DNA of 64,000 bases from DATBGE01 sp036558125 (lineage in GTDB: Bacteria; Gemmatimonadota; Gemmatimonadetes; Gemmatimonadales; GWC2-71-9): NCBI GenBank assembly GCA_036558125.1, contig DATBGE010000082.1, positions 62,001-126,000 on the forward strand, in the 5' to 3' direction. Of the stretch, positions 52,479-64,000 are shown piece by piece. Position 1 is the first letter of the stretch. Each line of letters begins with the position of its first letter. The notes under the pieces were generated by a model that saw only the letters and a program-made list of their open reading frames with translations, did no database searches and had not been told where the DNA came from. The translations under genes and the position numbers were made by a program.

Positions 52479-52595
52479 GTGAAGGTTCGGTCGAGCGTTA
52501 AGCCCATCTGCGAGCACTGCAAGGTGGTGATGCGTCAAGGCGTCAAGCGGGTCATCTGCAAGCGTAACCCCAAGCACAAGCAGCGGCAGGGTTAA
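52479..52595 (+). CDS. rpmJ: ribosomal protein L36 (bL36)
   Basis: The 38-residue protein MKVRSSVKPICEHCKVVM and following residues has the zinc ribbon C-x2-C ... C-x4-H (CEHC, CKRNPKH), the C+ form. It starts with GTG, with GGAG about 9 bp upstream, and ends 2 bp before rpsM. It heads the alpha operon in the canonical order. Usually infA or map precedes it, but here a promoter does. Confidence 0.95.
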   Translation: MKVRSSVKPICEHCKVVMRQGVKRVICKRNPKHKQRQG

Positions 52596-52597
52596 TC

Positions 52598-52978
52598 ATG
52601 GCGCGTATCGCTGGCGTGGACTTGCCGCGCGAGAAGCGGGTTGAAGTCGCGCTTACCTACATCTACGGCATCGGTCGTCCGACGAGCGGACGCATCCTTA
52701 CGGAGACGGGCGTGAGCCCCGACACCCGGGTGCGAGATCTCTCCGACGCCGAAGTCGCCCGTCTCCGCCAGATCATCGAGCGTTCGGTGAAAGTGGAGGG
52801 TGCCCTCCGTACCGAAATCGCGATGAACATCAAGCGGCTGATGGATATCGGGAGCTACCGCGGGATTCGTCACCGGCGGGGATTGCCGGTGCGGGGTCAG
52901 CGGACTCACACCAACGCGCGCACCAAGAAGGGTCCCCGTCGCGCTATCGCCGGTAAGAAGAAGGCCACGAAGAAGTAA
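52598..52978 (+). CDS. rpsM: ribosomal protein S13 (uS13)
   Basis: The 126-residue protein begins MARIAGVDLPREKRVEVALT, contains the helix-two-turn-helix YIYGIGRPTSGRIL and RGLPVRGQRTHTNARTKKGP, and ends in a lysine-rich tail that reaches the P-site tRNA. It is the second gene of the alpha operon. Confidence 0.98.
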   Translation: MARIAGVDLPREKRVEVALTYIYGIGRPTSGRILTETGVSPDTRVRDLSDAEVARLRQIIERSVKVEGALRTEIAMNIKRLMDIGSYRGIRHRRGLPVRGQRTHTNARTKKGPRRAIAGKKKATKK

Positions 52979-52981
52979 CCT

Positions 52982-53383
52982 ATGACGACACCAGTTGCTC
53001 CCAAAGCGCCGGCGGCTAAGCGCGCGCGTAAGGCGGTCGAGTCCGAGGGCGTCGCCCACATCTCGGCAACCTTCAACAACCTGCTGATCACCATCACCGA
53101 CATGAAGGGCAATGCCCTGGTGTGGGGATCGGCCGGCAAGGCGGGCTTCAAAGGCTCCAAGAAGTCAACGCCGTTCGCGGCCACCGTCGCTGCCGAGAAC
53201 TGCGGGCGCGAGGCGATGAACCTCGGCGTCCGGCGAGTTCATGTCCGGGTGCAGGGTCCCGGCAGCGGCCGTGAGTCAGCGATTCAGGCGCTCGCCTCGG
53301 TCGGCCTCAAGGTACTGTCGATCAAGGACGTGACTCCGATTCCCCACAACGGCTGCCGTCCGCCGAAGAAGCGGCGGGTCTGA
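52982..53383 (+). CDS. rpsK: ribosomal protein S11 (uS11)
   Basis: The 133-residue protein has HISATFNNLLITITDMKGN, GSAGKAGFKGSKKSTPFAA and the C-terminal HNGCRPPKKRRV, which contains the conserved Asn-Gly often converted to isoaspartate. It helps form the mRNA exit platform. It starts 4 bp after rpsM. Confidence 0.98.
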   Translation: MTTPVAPKAPAAKRARKAVESEGVAHISATFNNLLITITDMKGNALVWGSAGKAGFKGSKKSTPFAATVAAENCGREAMNLGVRRVHVRVQGPGSGRESAIQALASVGLKVLSIKDVTPIPHNGCRPPKKRRV

Positions 53384-53385
53384 TC

Positions 53386-54018
53386 ATGGCACGATACACA
53401 GGCGCCAGCTGCCGGCAGTGCCGTCGCGAAGGCACCAAGCTCTTCCTCAAGGGTTCCCGCTGTCTGACCGAGAAGTGCGCGGTCGAGCGCCGGGGTTACG
53501 CCCCTGGCCAGCACGGCCAGAGCGGCGGCCGCTCTCGCAAGGCGTCGGAGTACGCTAAGCAGCTGCGGGAGAAGCAGAAGGTGAAGCGGATGTACGGGCT
53601 CACCGAGCGGCAGTTCCGCAACACCTTCGACCGCGTCACGCGCGAAGCCGGAGTAAAGGGCACTAACCTGCTCATCGCGCTCGAGTCGCGGCTGGACAAC
53701 ATCGTTTACCGCATGGGCTTCTCGGCCAGCCGGAAGGGCGCCCGCCAGTTGGTGCGCCACGGCCACGTCGAAGTGAACGGTCACAAGGTGGACGTGCCGT
53801 CCTACGTGGTGCGGCCGAACGAGGAAATCCGGGTGGCGCAGGCCAGCCGGGACAATGTGAACGTGAAGATGTCGCTGCAGGCCGCGGGCAGGCAGACGCT
53901 CAACTGGATCACGGTGGACGCGGATAAGGTCGCGGGCCGGGTGACGGAGCGCCCCACTCGCGAGGCGATTCCTATTAACGCGCAGGAACAGCTCATAGTC
54001 GAGCTCTACTCGAAGTGA
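53386..54018 (+). CDS. rpsD: ribosomal protein S4 (uS4)
   Basis: The 210-residue protein has an N-terminal zinc-binding set of cysteines (CRQC, then CLTEKC), the C+ form, and an S4 RNA-binding domain (about 98-160, LDNIVYRMGFSASRKGARQL). In many bacteria S4 represses translation of the alpha operon. I see no obvious pseudoknot but cannot exclude one. It overlaps rpoA by 4 bp. Confidence 0.97.
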   Translation: MARYTGASCRQCRREGTKLFLKGSRCLTEKCAVERRGYAPGQHGQSGGRSRKASEYAKQLREKQKVKRMYGLTERQFRNTFDRVTREAGVKGTNLLIALESRLDNIVYRMGFSASRKGARQLVRHGHVEVNGHKVDVPSYVVRPNEEIRVAQASRDNVNVKMSLQAAGRQTLNWITVDADKVAGRVTERPTREAIPINAQEQLIVELYSK

Positions 54019-55076
54019 CCATGACCATCGATCTCACCGGCCTGGTTCACCCGCATCTGGTCGAGATGACCAAGCGGGAGGACAACCCGAACATCGCCGA
54101 GTTCCGGCTGCAGCCGCTCGAGCGTGGGTTCGGTTATACCCTAGGCAACTCCCTTCGCCGCCTCCTGCTCTCATCGCTGCGGGGCAGCGCCGTCTGGGCC
54201 TTCCGGCTCGACGGAGTGGTGCACGAGCACCAGACGATTCCCGGGGTCCACGAGGATGTGCACCAGATCATTCAGCGCCTGAAGGCGTTGACGATCGTCC
54301 TGGCCGAAGAGGTGGACGAGGCGGTGCTCCGGATCAAGAAGGAAGGCGCCGGCCCGGTCTACGCCCGCGACATCCAGCCCTCGGGCAATGTCAGGATCGT
54401 GAACCCGGACCACCTGCTCTTCACGGTGCAGGATGACCGGGAGCTGAACGGCGAGCTGTACGTCAACAAGGGCCGCGGCTACGTCGAGTCGGAGCTGCAT
54501 CCCAAGGATCGTTCGCTGCCGGTTGACCTGATCGCGATCGACGCGATCTACAACCCGGTCCGGCGCGCCAACTTCTCCGTCGCGGAAACCCGCGTCGGGC
54601 AGCGCACTGACTATGACCGGCTCACGGTCAGTGTCGAGACCAACGGCACCATCACGCCCGAGGACGCGATCGCGTACGCGGCCGCGCTGGCTCAGGAGCA
54701 CTTCCGCTACTTCGTCGAGTTCGGCAAGGTGCCGACGGCTCGCCCCGAGTCGCTGAACGCGGGCTCGCCCGGCGGCGTACTCCAGGAGAAGCTGAGCCGC
54801 CTGATCGACGATTTCGGTCTCTCGGTACGCTCGCTGAACTCGCTTAAGAACTCGAACATCCGTACCCTCGGTGATCTGGTCGCCTATACCGAGGACGAGC
54901 TGCTCAAAGTGAAGAACGTAGGCGAAAAGGCTCTGCGGGAAATCGCGGACCTGCTGCGCCAGCAGGAGCTCAACTTCGGGATGCTGTTCGAAGAGGTTGA
55001 CGGCGATCTGCGCGTGGTCCGTCCCGGCACGCCTCCGACCGTTCGTACCGGCGCCGACCTGGGCGAGGAGATCTAA
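54015..55076 (+). CDS. rpoA: RNA polymerase alpha subunit
   Basis: The 353-residue subunit has an N-terminal assembly domain (GFGYTLGNSLRRLLLSSLRG) and a C-terminal domain that binds DNA UP elements and activators (SLNSLKNSNIRTLGDLVAYT, then LLKVKNVGEKALREI). The GTG at 54015 overlaps the rpsD stop (GTGA); the ATG two codons later is also possible. An acidic C-terminal tail of about 30 residues extends the domain. Confidence 0.98.
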   Translation: MTMTIDLTGLVHPHLVEMTKREDNPNIAEFRLQPLERGFGYTLGNSLRRLLLSSLRGSAVWAFRLDGVVHEHQTIPGVHEDVHQIIQRLKALTIVLAEEVDEAVLRIKKEGAGPVYARDIQPSGNVRIVNPDHLLFTVQDDRELNGELYVNKGRGYVESELHPKDRSLPVDLIAIDAIYNPVRRANFSVAETRVGQRTDYDRLTVSVETNGTITPEDAIAYAAALAQEHFRYFVEFGKVPTARPESLNAGSPGGVLQEKLSRLIDDFGLSVRSLNSLKNSNIRTLGDLVAYTEDELLKVKNVGEKALREIADLLRQQELNFGMLFEEVDGDLRVVRPGTPPTVRTGADLGEEI

Positions 55077-55432
55077 TGCGCCACCAGGCCAAGGGACGCC
55101 AGCTCTCCCGCACCGCGGAGCACCGCAGGGCCCTGTTGAGCAACATGGCGACCAGTCTCTTCCTCCATGGCAAGGTGGTTACCACCGAAGCCAAGGCGAA
55201 GGAGCTGCGGCCCTACGCGGAGAAGCTCATCACGCTCGCCCGGCGCGGCGATCTCCACGCCCGGCGCCTGGTGTCCAGCAAGATCCGCGAGCGCGACGCG
55301 CTGTCCCGTCTCTTCAGCGAGATCGGTCCCCGCTTCGCGGCCCGTCCCGGCGGCTATACCCGCATCCTCAAGCTGGGTCATCGCCCCGGAGACGGAGCCG
55401 ATGTCGCCCGGATCGAGCTGCTCCCAGAGTGA
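55076..55432 (+). CDS. rplQ: ribosomal protein L17 (bL17)
   Basis: The 118-residue protein starts MRHQAKGRQLSRTAEHRRAL and contains KVVTTEAKAKELRPYAEKLI and GGYTRILKLGHRPGDGADV, the standard family blocks. The ATG overlaps the rpoA stop (TAATG). It closes the alpha operon, followed after about 30 bp by a strong terminator. Confidence 0.98.
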   Translation: MRHQAKGRQLSRTAEHRRALLSNMATSLFLHGKVVTTEAKAKELRPYAEKLITLARRGDLHARRLVSSKIRERDALSRLFSEIGPRFAARPGGYTRILKLGHRPGDGADVARIELLPE

Positions 55433-55460
55433 GGCGGTTCCCGGACTCCGGAAATGAAAG

Positions 55461-55487
55461 AAGGGGACCTTCGGGTCCCCTTTTTTT
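55461..55487 (+). terminator. intrinsic terminator of the ribosomal alpha operon
   Basis: AAGGGGACC (55461-55469) and GGTCCCCTT (55474-55482) form a perfect 9-bp stem capped by a TTCG tetraloop and followed by a run of Ts to 55487. It is the most canonical terminator in the window. The leading A's allow it to act in the other direction as well, for the convergent rpmB gene. Confidence 0.93.
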
Positions 55488-55527
55488 CGGTCCGGCGCGA
55501 GCCGTGGCTCGCGGAGTCAGCTGCTCG

Positions 55528-55719
55528 TCAGCTGGCCTTCCTGATCCGGTTACTCTTGATGCACTGGGTGCACGCCCGCACACGACGGGGGGCGCCGTCC
55601 ACCAGGATACGGACGGTCTGGAGATTCGGATACCACCGACGCTTGGTGCGGTTGTTCGCGTGACTCACATTGTTGCCAGTCACCGGGCCTTTGCCGCACA
55701 CGGTGCACACCCGTGCCAT
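55528..55719 (-). CDS. rpmB: ribosomal protein L28 (bL28)
   Basis: The 63-residue protein starts MARVCTVCGKGPVTGNNVSH and has two CxxC pairs (CTVC and CTQC), the zinc-binding C+ form. The ATG at 55719 is chosen because GAAGGA lies 8 bp upstream. An ATG three codons earlier has its ribosome binding sequence directly against it. It is a single-gene unit, convergent with the alpha operon. Confidence 0.96.
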   Translation of the reverse strand: MARVCTVCGKGPVTGNNVSHANNRTKRRWYPNLQTVRILVDGAPRRVRACTQCIKSNRIRKAS

Positions 55720-55771
55720 ATCGCTCATCCTTCAGAAAAATGGTCCGCCATGGGGCTCCAGCGAGGGCGGA

Positions 55772-55800
55772 AGTATAATCAGCACAGGCGGTTGACACAA
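55772..55800 (-). promoter_or_regulatory. sigma-70-type promoter for rpmB
   Basis: On the reverse strand TTGTGT (55800-55795) is followed after exactly 17 bp by TATACT (55777-55772), about 50 bp upstream of the rpmB start. Both hexamers are close to consensus. The ribosome binding sequence AAGGAG (55805-55810) of the divergent gmd gene lies beside the -35. Confidence 0.6.
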
Positions 55801-55820
55801 CCCGAAGGAGTCATGGCCTG

Positions 55821-56782
<962 letters not shown>

Positions 56783-56786
<4 letters not shown>

Positions 56787-57719
56787 AGGTGCTGGTGACC
56801 GGCGCCGGCGGCTTCGTCGGTCAGTGGCTGGTTCCCCGGCTGCTGGCGGCGGGCCACGAGGTGGTTGGGGCGTTGTATCCTGTTGCCACCCCCCCGGCCT
56901 CGATTTCCGAGAGCGACCGGCGTAGGGTACGCTGGCTCCCGTTGGACCTGCGTGATCAGAGTGCCGTGAATTCCGCGATCTCGACGGCACCGGACGCGGT
57001 GATTCACCTGGCGGCTCTCGCCTCGGGCGCGGATGCGCGGAGGGATCCCGGGCTCGCATGGGAGGTGAACGCGGCGGGCACCGCGCGTCTCGCGGAGGCC
57101 TTGGGCATCGCGCGCACCCGCCCGGGGACCGACCCCCTTCTGCTCGTGGTCTCGACCGGTGAAGTCTACGGGGCCGAAGGCGGAGGGCGTCCGAGGACCG
57201 AGTCCGATCACCCGGCGCCTTGCTCTCCCTATGCGGCGAGCAAGCTGGGCGCCGAGTGGGCAGCGCTCGAAGTCCACCGTCGGACCGGACTGCGGGTTAT
57301 CATCGCCCGGGCATTCCCCCATACCGGGCCGGGTCAGAGCCAACGCTACGTGGTTCCGGCTTTCGCGCAGCGGATCCGCGCCGCCCGGCGGCTGAAAGCC
57401 CCAGTGGTGAAGACGGGCAACCTGGAACCGGTGCGGGACTTTCTCGACGTACGGGATGTAGTCGAGGCCTATCTCGCCCTTCTGACTCACGGCAAGCCGG
57501 GCGAGATCTACAATGTGGCAGGAGGCATCGGCATCTCCTTGGCCGAGATCTTCAATAAGCTGGCCGAGCTGGAGGGGATTCGCGCGGTGCCCGAGGTGGA
57601 TGCCGACCTCACCCGGCCGTCCGACATTCCGCACCTGGTTGGTGACGCAACGCGACTTCGCAAGGCGACCGGCTGGCAGCCGCGCATCGCCTTTGAGCAG
57701 ACACTGAAAGATCTGGTCA

Positions 57720-57736
<17 letters not shown>
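56783..57736 (+). CDS. rmd: NAD-dependent epimerase/reductase, probably GDP-6-deoxymannose reductase
   Basis: The 317-residue protein starts MKVLVTGAGGFVGQWLVPRL and has catalytic YAASK with the Ser/Thr at STGEVYG. After gmd this points to GDP-4-keto-6-deoxymannose reductase, which gives GDP-D-rhamnose; GDP-fucose synthase would be longer and has a different C-terminus. The exact product is inferred from context. The gene overlaps carB by 17 bp. Confidence 0.85.
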
Positions 57737-60979
<3,243 letters not shown>

Positions 60980-60983
<4 letters not shown>

Positions 60984-61927
60984 GTGCGCGGGCAACAACC
61001 TTCCTGAACGACCTGCGTGCCGCAGTGAGTGGGGAAGTTCGTGAGGCCGAGCCGTTGAGCCGGTATTCGACCTACCGGATCGGCGGGCCGGCGACAATGC
61101 TCTTTCCCAAAGCCGTGGAAGACATCGAGCGCGCGGTCAGCCTGGCAACCGCCCGAGGCGTCGCCTGGTTCGCGCTTGGGCTGGGTTCCAACGTGCTGTT
61201 ACCGGACGAAGGTCTTGACGCGCTGGTCATCCGGCTGGGGAAGGGACTCGACGCCATCAAGTCCGACGGCGACCGGTGGACGATTGGCGCCGGTCTTCCT
61301 GCGCCGATCGCCGCGAGGCGCACCGCCGAGTCCGGCTGGAGCGGCCTGCACAAGATGGTGGGCGTTCCCGGCAGTGTCGGTGGTGGCGTCTTCATGAACG
61401 CGGGCTGCCACGGCGCCGAGTGGGCGGATGTTATTGAAACGGTGACCGTGGTGGATTGGGACGGCACGGTGCGGGAGCGGAGCCGCGACGAGATTCCCTT
61501 CGCCTATCGGCGTAGTGGCCTCGCCGGGACAATCGTGATCGAGACCCGGGTGCGCCTGCAATCCGAGACGCCGACCCGGCTTACCGAAGAAGTGAACGAC
61601 CTCTTTCGCTGGCGACAGGAAGGCACCCCGTTCAACCGGCCCTGCTGCGGAAGTGTGTTCACCAATCCGGCTGCCCCGGTGGCGCCCGACCTTCGCACCG
61701 CCGGCCAATTGGTGGACGCCGCCGGCCTCAAGGGCTTTTCGATCGGCGGGGCACAGGTCTCGCCGATGCACGCGAACTACATCGTCAACACCGGCGGCGC
61801 GACGGCGCGGCAGGTCCGCGAAGTGATCGGCCATGTGCGGCGGACGGTGCACGATCGCTTTGGAGTGGAGTTGGAGCTCGAGGTCAAACTTGTTGGTAGT
61901 GACGGCAGCGTCACTACTGAGCCGTAA
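60980..61927 (+). CDS. murB: UDP-N-acetylenolpyruvoylglucosamine reductase
   Basis: The 315-residue FAD enzyme reduces UDP-GlcNAc-enolpyruvate to UDP-MurNAc. It has YSTYRIGGPA, GLGSNVLLPDEG, VGVPGSVGGGVFMNAG and CCGSVFTNP, which bears the catalytic Ser. The GTG start overlaps carB (GTGA). The last codons (E, P, stop) lie in a 7-bp repeat array. Confidence 0.96.
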
Positions 61928-61982
61928 GCCATAAGCCATAAGCAAGAACAGAAAGCGTATGGCTTAAGGCTTAGGGCTTATG
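61920..61982. repeat. nine in-register 7-bp repeats (AGCCATA / GCTTATG) hairpin
   Basis: AGCCGTA, AGCCATA, AGCCATA, AGCAAGA, ACAGAAA, GCGTATG, GCTTAAG, GCTTAGG and GCTTATG run in the same register. The arms GCCATAAGCC and GGCTTAAGGC-like can pair. It overlaps the murB stop and uses the same unit as 30433-30502. Confidence 0.9.
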
Positions 61983-62010
61983 GCCGGTTCATCCCATTCA
62001 GGAATTGTAG

Positions 62011-62601
62011 ATGTCAGACTACTACGTCCACGAATCCAGTTACCTCGATCCCGGAGCGGTGGTCGGCAAAGGCACCAAGATCTGGCATTTCTGCCATGTC
62101 ATGCCCGGTGCCGTGATCGGTGAGCGGTGCAACCTGGGGCAGAATGTCGTAGTCATGCCCGGCACTCGTCTCGGGAACAATGTAAAGGTGCAGAACAACG
62201 TCTCGATTTACGAAGGAGTGATCCTGGAGGACGACGTCTTCTGCGGGCCCAGCTGCGTGTTCACCAACGTCACCAATCCGCGGAGCCATGTCTCGCGGAA
62301 AACCGAATACCGGGAGACGCTGGTTCGCCGGGGCGCTTCGATTGGCGCCAACGCGACGATCGTCTGCGGCGCCACGCTGGGGGAGTACTGCTTCATCGGC
62401 GCCGGCGCCGTGGTCACCAGCGACGTGCCTGCCTTTGCCCTGATGGTGGGAGTTCCCGCCCGTCGGGTGGGGTGGATGTGCCAGTGCGGGATCCGCTTGT
62501 CAGTCAAGGAGGGCTCGGCCCGTTGCGCCAGTTGCGGCGCGGGCTATCGCGAGCGTCAAGGCCTGCTGGAAATGATTGATTCTCCCCGTAGCGCGGGCTA
62601 G
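62011..62601 (+). CDS. left-handed beta-helix acetyltransferase, WbpD/WlbB-like, with zinc ribbon
   Basis: The 196-residue protein has hexapeptide repeats (VVMPGTRLGNNVKVQNNV), catalytic-loop SRKTEY, the coil ending GVPARRVG and a C-terminal zinc ribbon CQCGIRL ... CASCGAGY. Such enzymes acetylate the 3-amino group of UDP-2-acetamido-3-amino-glucuronate. Together with the aminotransferase and the dehydrogenase that follow it builds a diacetamido-uronic acid for surface glycans. The ribbon is present in several WbpD-like proteins. Confidence 0.88.
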   Translation: MSDYYVHESSYLDPGAVVGKGTKIWHFCHVMPGAVIGERCNLGQNVVVMPGTRLGNNVKVQNNVSIYEGVILEDDVFCGPSCVFTNVTNPRSHVSRKTEYRETLVRRGASIGANATIVCGATLGEYCFIGAGAVVTSDVPAFALMVGVPARRVGWMCQCGIRLSVKEGSARCASCGAGYRERQGLLEMIDSPRSAG

Positions 62602-62655
62602 CTTTCCGCCGCTTTCGGTCCCCTTTTTTGCCCCGTTTTTCGATGAGGAGTTGGA

Positions 62656-63771
62656 GTGAACGTACCGCTCTTAGACCTCGTGGCCCAATACCAGTCCATC
62701 AAGGACGAAGTCCTGTCCCGGATGATGGCGGTGGTCGAACGCCAGGCGTTCATCATGGGCAGCGAAGTGCCCGAGCTCGAGGTCGCGATCGCGAAGCTCT
62801 CGGCCGCCAAACATGGTATCGCCTGTGCCAGCGGGACCGATGCGCTGCTCCTGCCGCTCAAGGCGCTGAATCTCAAGGCCGGCGATGAAGTCATCACCAC
62901 CGCCTTCACCTTCTTCGCCACCGCCGGCACGATCCACAACACCGGCGGAAAGCCGGTGTTTGCGGACATCGACCCGGACACCTTCAACATCCTGCCCTCG
63001 GCCATCGAGGCGGCGATCACGCCCCGTACCAAGGCGATCGTCGTCGTGCACCTGTTCGGTCAGATGGCGCCGATGGAGGCGATTCTCCCCATCGCGGAGA
63101 AGCATGGATTGGCTGTCATCGAGGACGCGGCGCAGGCCATCGGCGCCCGGCGCCGCATCGCCGGTACCTGGCGCATGGCCGGAGAGCTGGGCACGGCGAC
63201 CGGCTTCTCCTTCTTCCCCAGCAAGAATCTCGGTGCCTGGGGCGACGGTGGAATGATCGTCACTCAGGACGATGCTCTCGCTGCCCGGCTCCGGAAACTC
63301 CGTCTTCACGGTGGCGCCAAGCAGTACCATCACGAAGAAGTGGGCACCAACAGCCGGCTCGATACCCTTCAGGCGGCCATCCTGCTCGCGAAGCTTTCGC
63401 ATCTCGCGGCCTGGAGCGAGGCGCGTCGGCGCCATGCTGCCTATTATCAGCAGGCCTTTGCCGGCCTGCCCGAGGTCTGCACTCCGAAGACCGATCCCGC
63501 CAACGAGCACATCTTCCATCAGTACACGCTCCGGGTGGAGCGGCGCGATGACCTCCTCGCACACCTCAAGGAGAAGGGAATCGGCTGCGCCGTCTACTAT
63601 CCCACCCCGCTTCATCTGCAGCCCTGCTTCGGATACCTGGGTTATACCGAAGGCCGGCTCCCGGCTACCGAGGCGGTCACCAATACGGTGATTTCTCTCC
63701 CGATTTATCCGGAGTTGAGCGCGGCCCAGCGCGAGGCGGTCGTGCAGGCCGTTAAGGGATTCTACAGTTGA
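62656..63771 (+). CDS. DegT/DnrJ/EryC1 sugar aminotransferase, WbpE/WlbC-like
   Basis: The 371-residue PLP enzyme has ASGTDALLLPL, VHLFGQMAPM, the Asp-Ala-Ala-Gln site EDAAQAIGA and the PLP lysine in FFPSKNLGAWGDGG. It transfers an amino group to the 3-keto sugar produced by the next gene's enzyme. It starts with GTG after a GAGGAG and overlaps the dehydrogenase by TTGA. The substrate is inferred from the three-gene set. Confidence 0.9.
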   Translation: MNVPLLDLVAQYQSIKDEVLSRMMAVVERQAFIMGSEVPELEVAIAKLSAAKHGIACASGTDALLLPLKALNLKAGDEVITTAFTFFATAGTIHNTGGKPVFADIDPDTFNILPSAIEAAITPRTKAIVVVHLFGQMAPMEAILPIAEKHGLAVIEDAAQAIGARRRIAGTWRMAGELGTATGFSFFPSKNLGAWGDGGMIVTQDDALAARLRKLRLHGGAKQYHHEEVGTNSRLDTLQAAILLAKLSHLAAWSEARRRHAAYYQQAFAGLPEVCTPKTDPANEHIFHQYTLRVERRDDLLAHLKEKGIGCAVYYPTPLHLQPCFGYLGYTEGRLPATEAVTNTVISLPIYPELSAAQREAVVQAVKGFYS

Positions 63772-64000
63772 GCCGTCTCAAGGTCGGCGTCATTGGCGCG
63801 GGCGCCTGGGGGAGGAATCACGTCCGCACTGCGGCTGCTTCTTCCGAAGCGGAGCTGGTCGCGATCTGTGAGACGAATCCCGAAGTGCGCGTCAGCCTCA
63901 TGAAGCAGTACCCCGGCGCTACGATCACCGACTCCCCGAGGGCGCTGCTGGAGAAAGTCGAAGCCGTCATCGTCGCGACCCCGGCGACAAGTCACGCCGA
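63768..64000 (+). CDS. Gfo/Idh/MocA oxidoreductase, WbpB/WlbA-like (partial)
   Basis: A TTG start that overlaps the preceding stop (TTGA) opens a frame running to the window edge, with 77 residues visible. It begins LSRLKVGVIGAGAWGRNHVR, a clear NAD-binding loop (GAGAWG), and continues VAICETNPE and AVIVATPATSHA, as in the Gfo/Idh/MocA family. It should oxidise C3 of a UDP-GlcNAc uronic acid before amination. The C-terminal domain lies outside the window. Confidence 0.85.
   Translation, partial: MSRLKVGVIGAGAWGRNHVRTAAASSEAELVAICETNPEVRVSLMKQYPGATITDSPRALLEKVEAVIVATPATSHA

Overview
The window is about 64 kb of high-GC bacterial chromosome, densely packed with genes. It shows no prophage, integrase, insertion sequence, CRISPR array or rRNA. 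The gene content suggests a Gram-negative-type soil or sediment bacterium, most probably a member of Gemmatimonadota. That placement is inferred from gene repertoire and style (TonB/Exb systems, membrane pyrophosphatase, inositol-phosphate synthase beside a CDP-alcohol phosphotransferase, many GTG starts with GTGA overlaps) and has not been tested by phylogeny.

Layout. 1-5 kb: tRNA-Ala, a decayed secreted-protein gene, a protein with four rhodanese domains and a histidine kinase/response regulator pair. 5-8.2 kb: superoxide dismutase, a peroxiredoxin and an aldehyde dehydrogenase. 8.3-13.2 kb: a signalling operon with an apparently frameshifted membrane protein, a GAF-PAS kinase, an OmpR-type regulator and a second, membrane-bound kinase. 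13.3-16.5 kb: TonB-ExbB-ExbD-ExbD-TonB. 16.5-18 kb: an amino-acid permease. 18-25.4 kb: a peptidoglycan-sugar salvage locus (NamZ-like exo-muramidase, two-domain NagZ, AmiE-like hydrolase, sodium symporter, BadF-type sugar kinase) interrupted by an IscA/ErpA-like gene. 25.5-27.8 kb: inositol phospholipid synthesis. 28-30.4 kb: H+-pyrophosphatase. 30.5-34.1 kb: 2-oxoacid dehydrogenase E1-alpha, E1-beta and E2. 34.1-37.8 kb: small unknowns, a PHP phosphoesterase, two short-chain dehydrogenases and a cysteine-rich Rossmann protein. 37.9-39.5 kb: thioredoxin reductase and a metallo-beta-lactamase-fold hydrolase. 39.5-43.4 kb: zinc ribbon, glycosyltransferase, flippase-like membrane protein, aspartase. 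43.6-47 kb: Rrf2 regulator, CysM, a JAMM peptidase and a sulfur-carrier/E1/rhodanese fusion, which together look like a protein-thiocarboxylate route to cysteine. 47-52.4 kb: tRNA-Leu, smpB, an amidase, a TPR lipoprotein, pyrD and pyrF. 52.5-55.7 kb: ribosomal alpha operon (rpmJ-rpsM-rpsK-rpsD-rpoA-rplQ), then convergent rpmB. 55.8-64 kb: GDP-deoxyhexose genes, carB, murB and the start of a diacetamido-uronic-acid cluster.

The most unusual signal is not a gene. At least sixteen gene junctions carry short tandem repeats with a period of exactly 7 bp (8 bp at two loci). Most are arranged as inverted repeats that can fold into long hairpins. The unit sequence differs from locus to locus while the period is kept, and several blocks overlap stop codons or lie against gene starts. 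The second strongest signal is the fusion of an internal Gly-Gly sulfur-carrier domain to its own activating enzyme, beside a JAMM peptidase and CysM.
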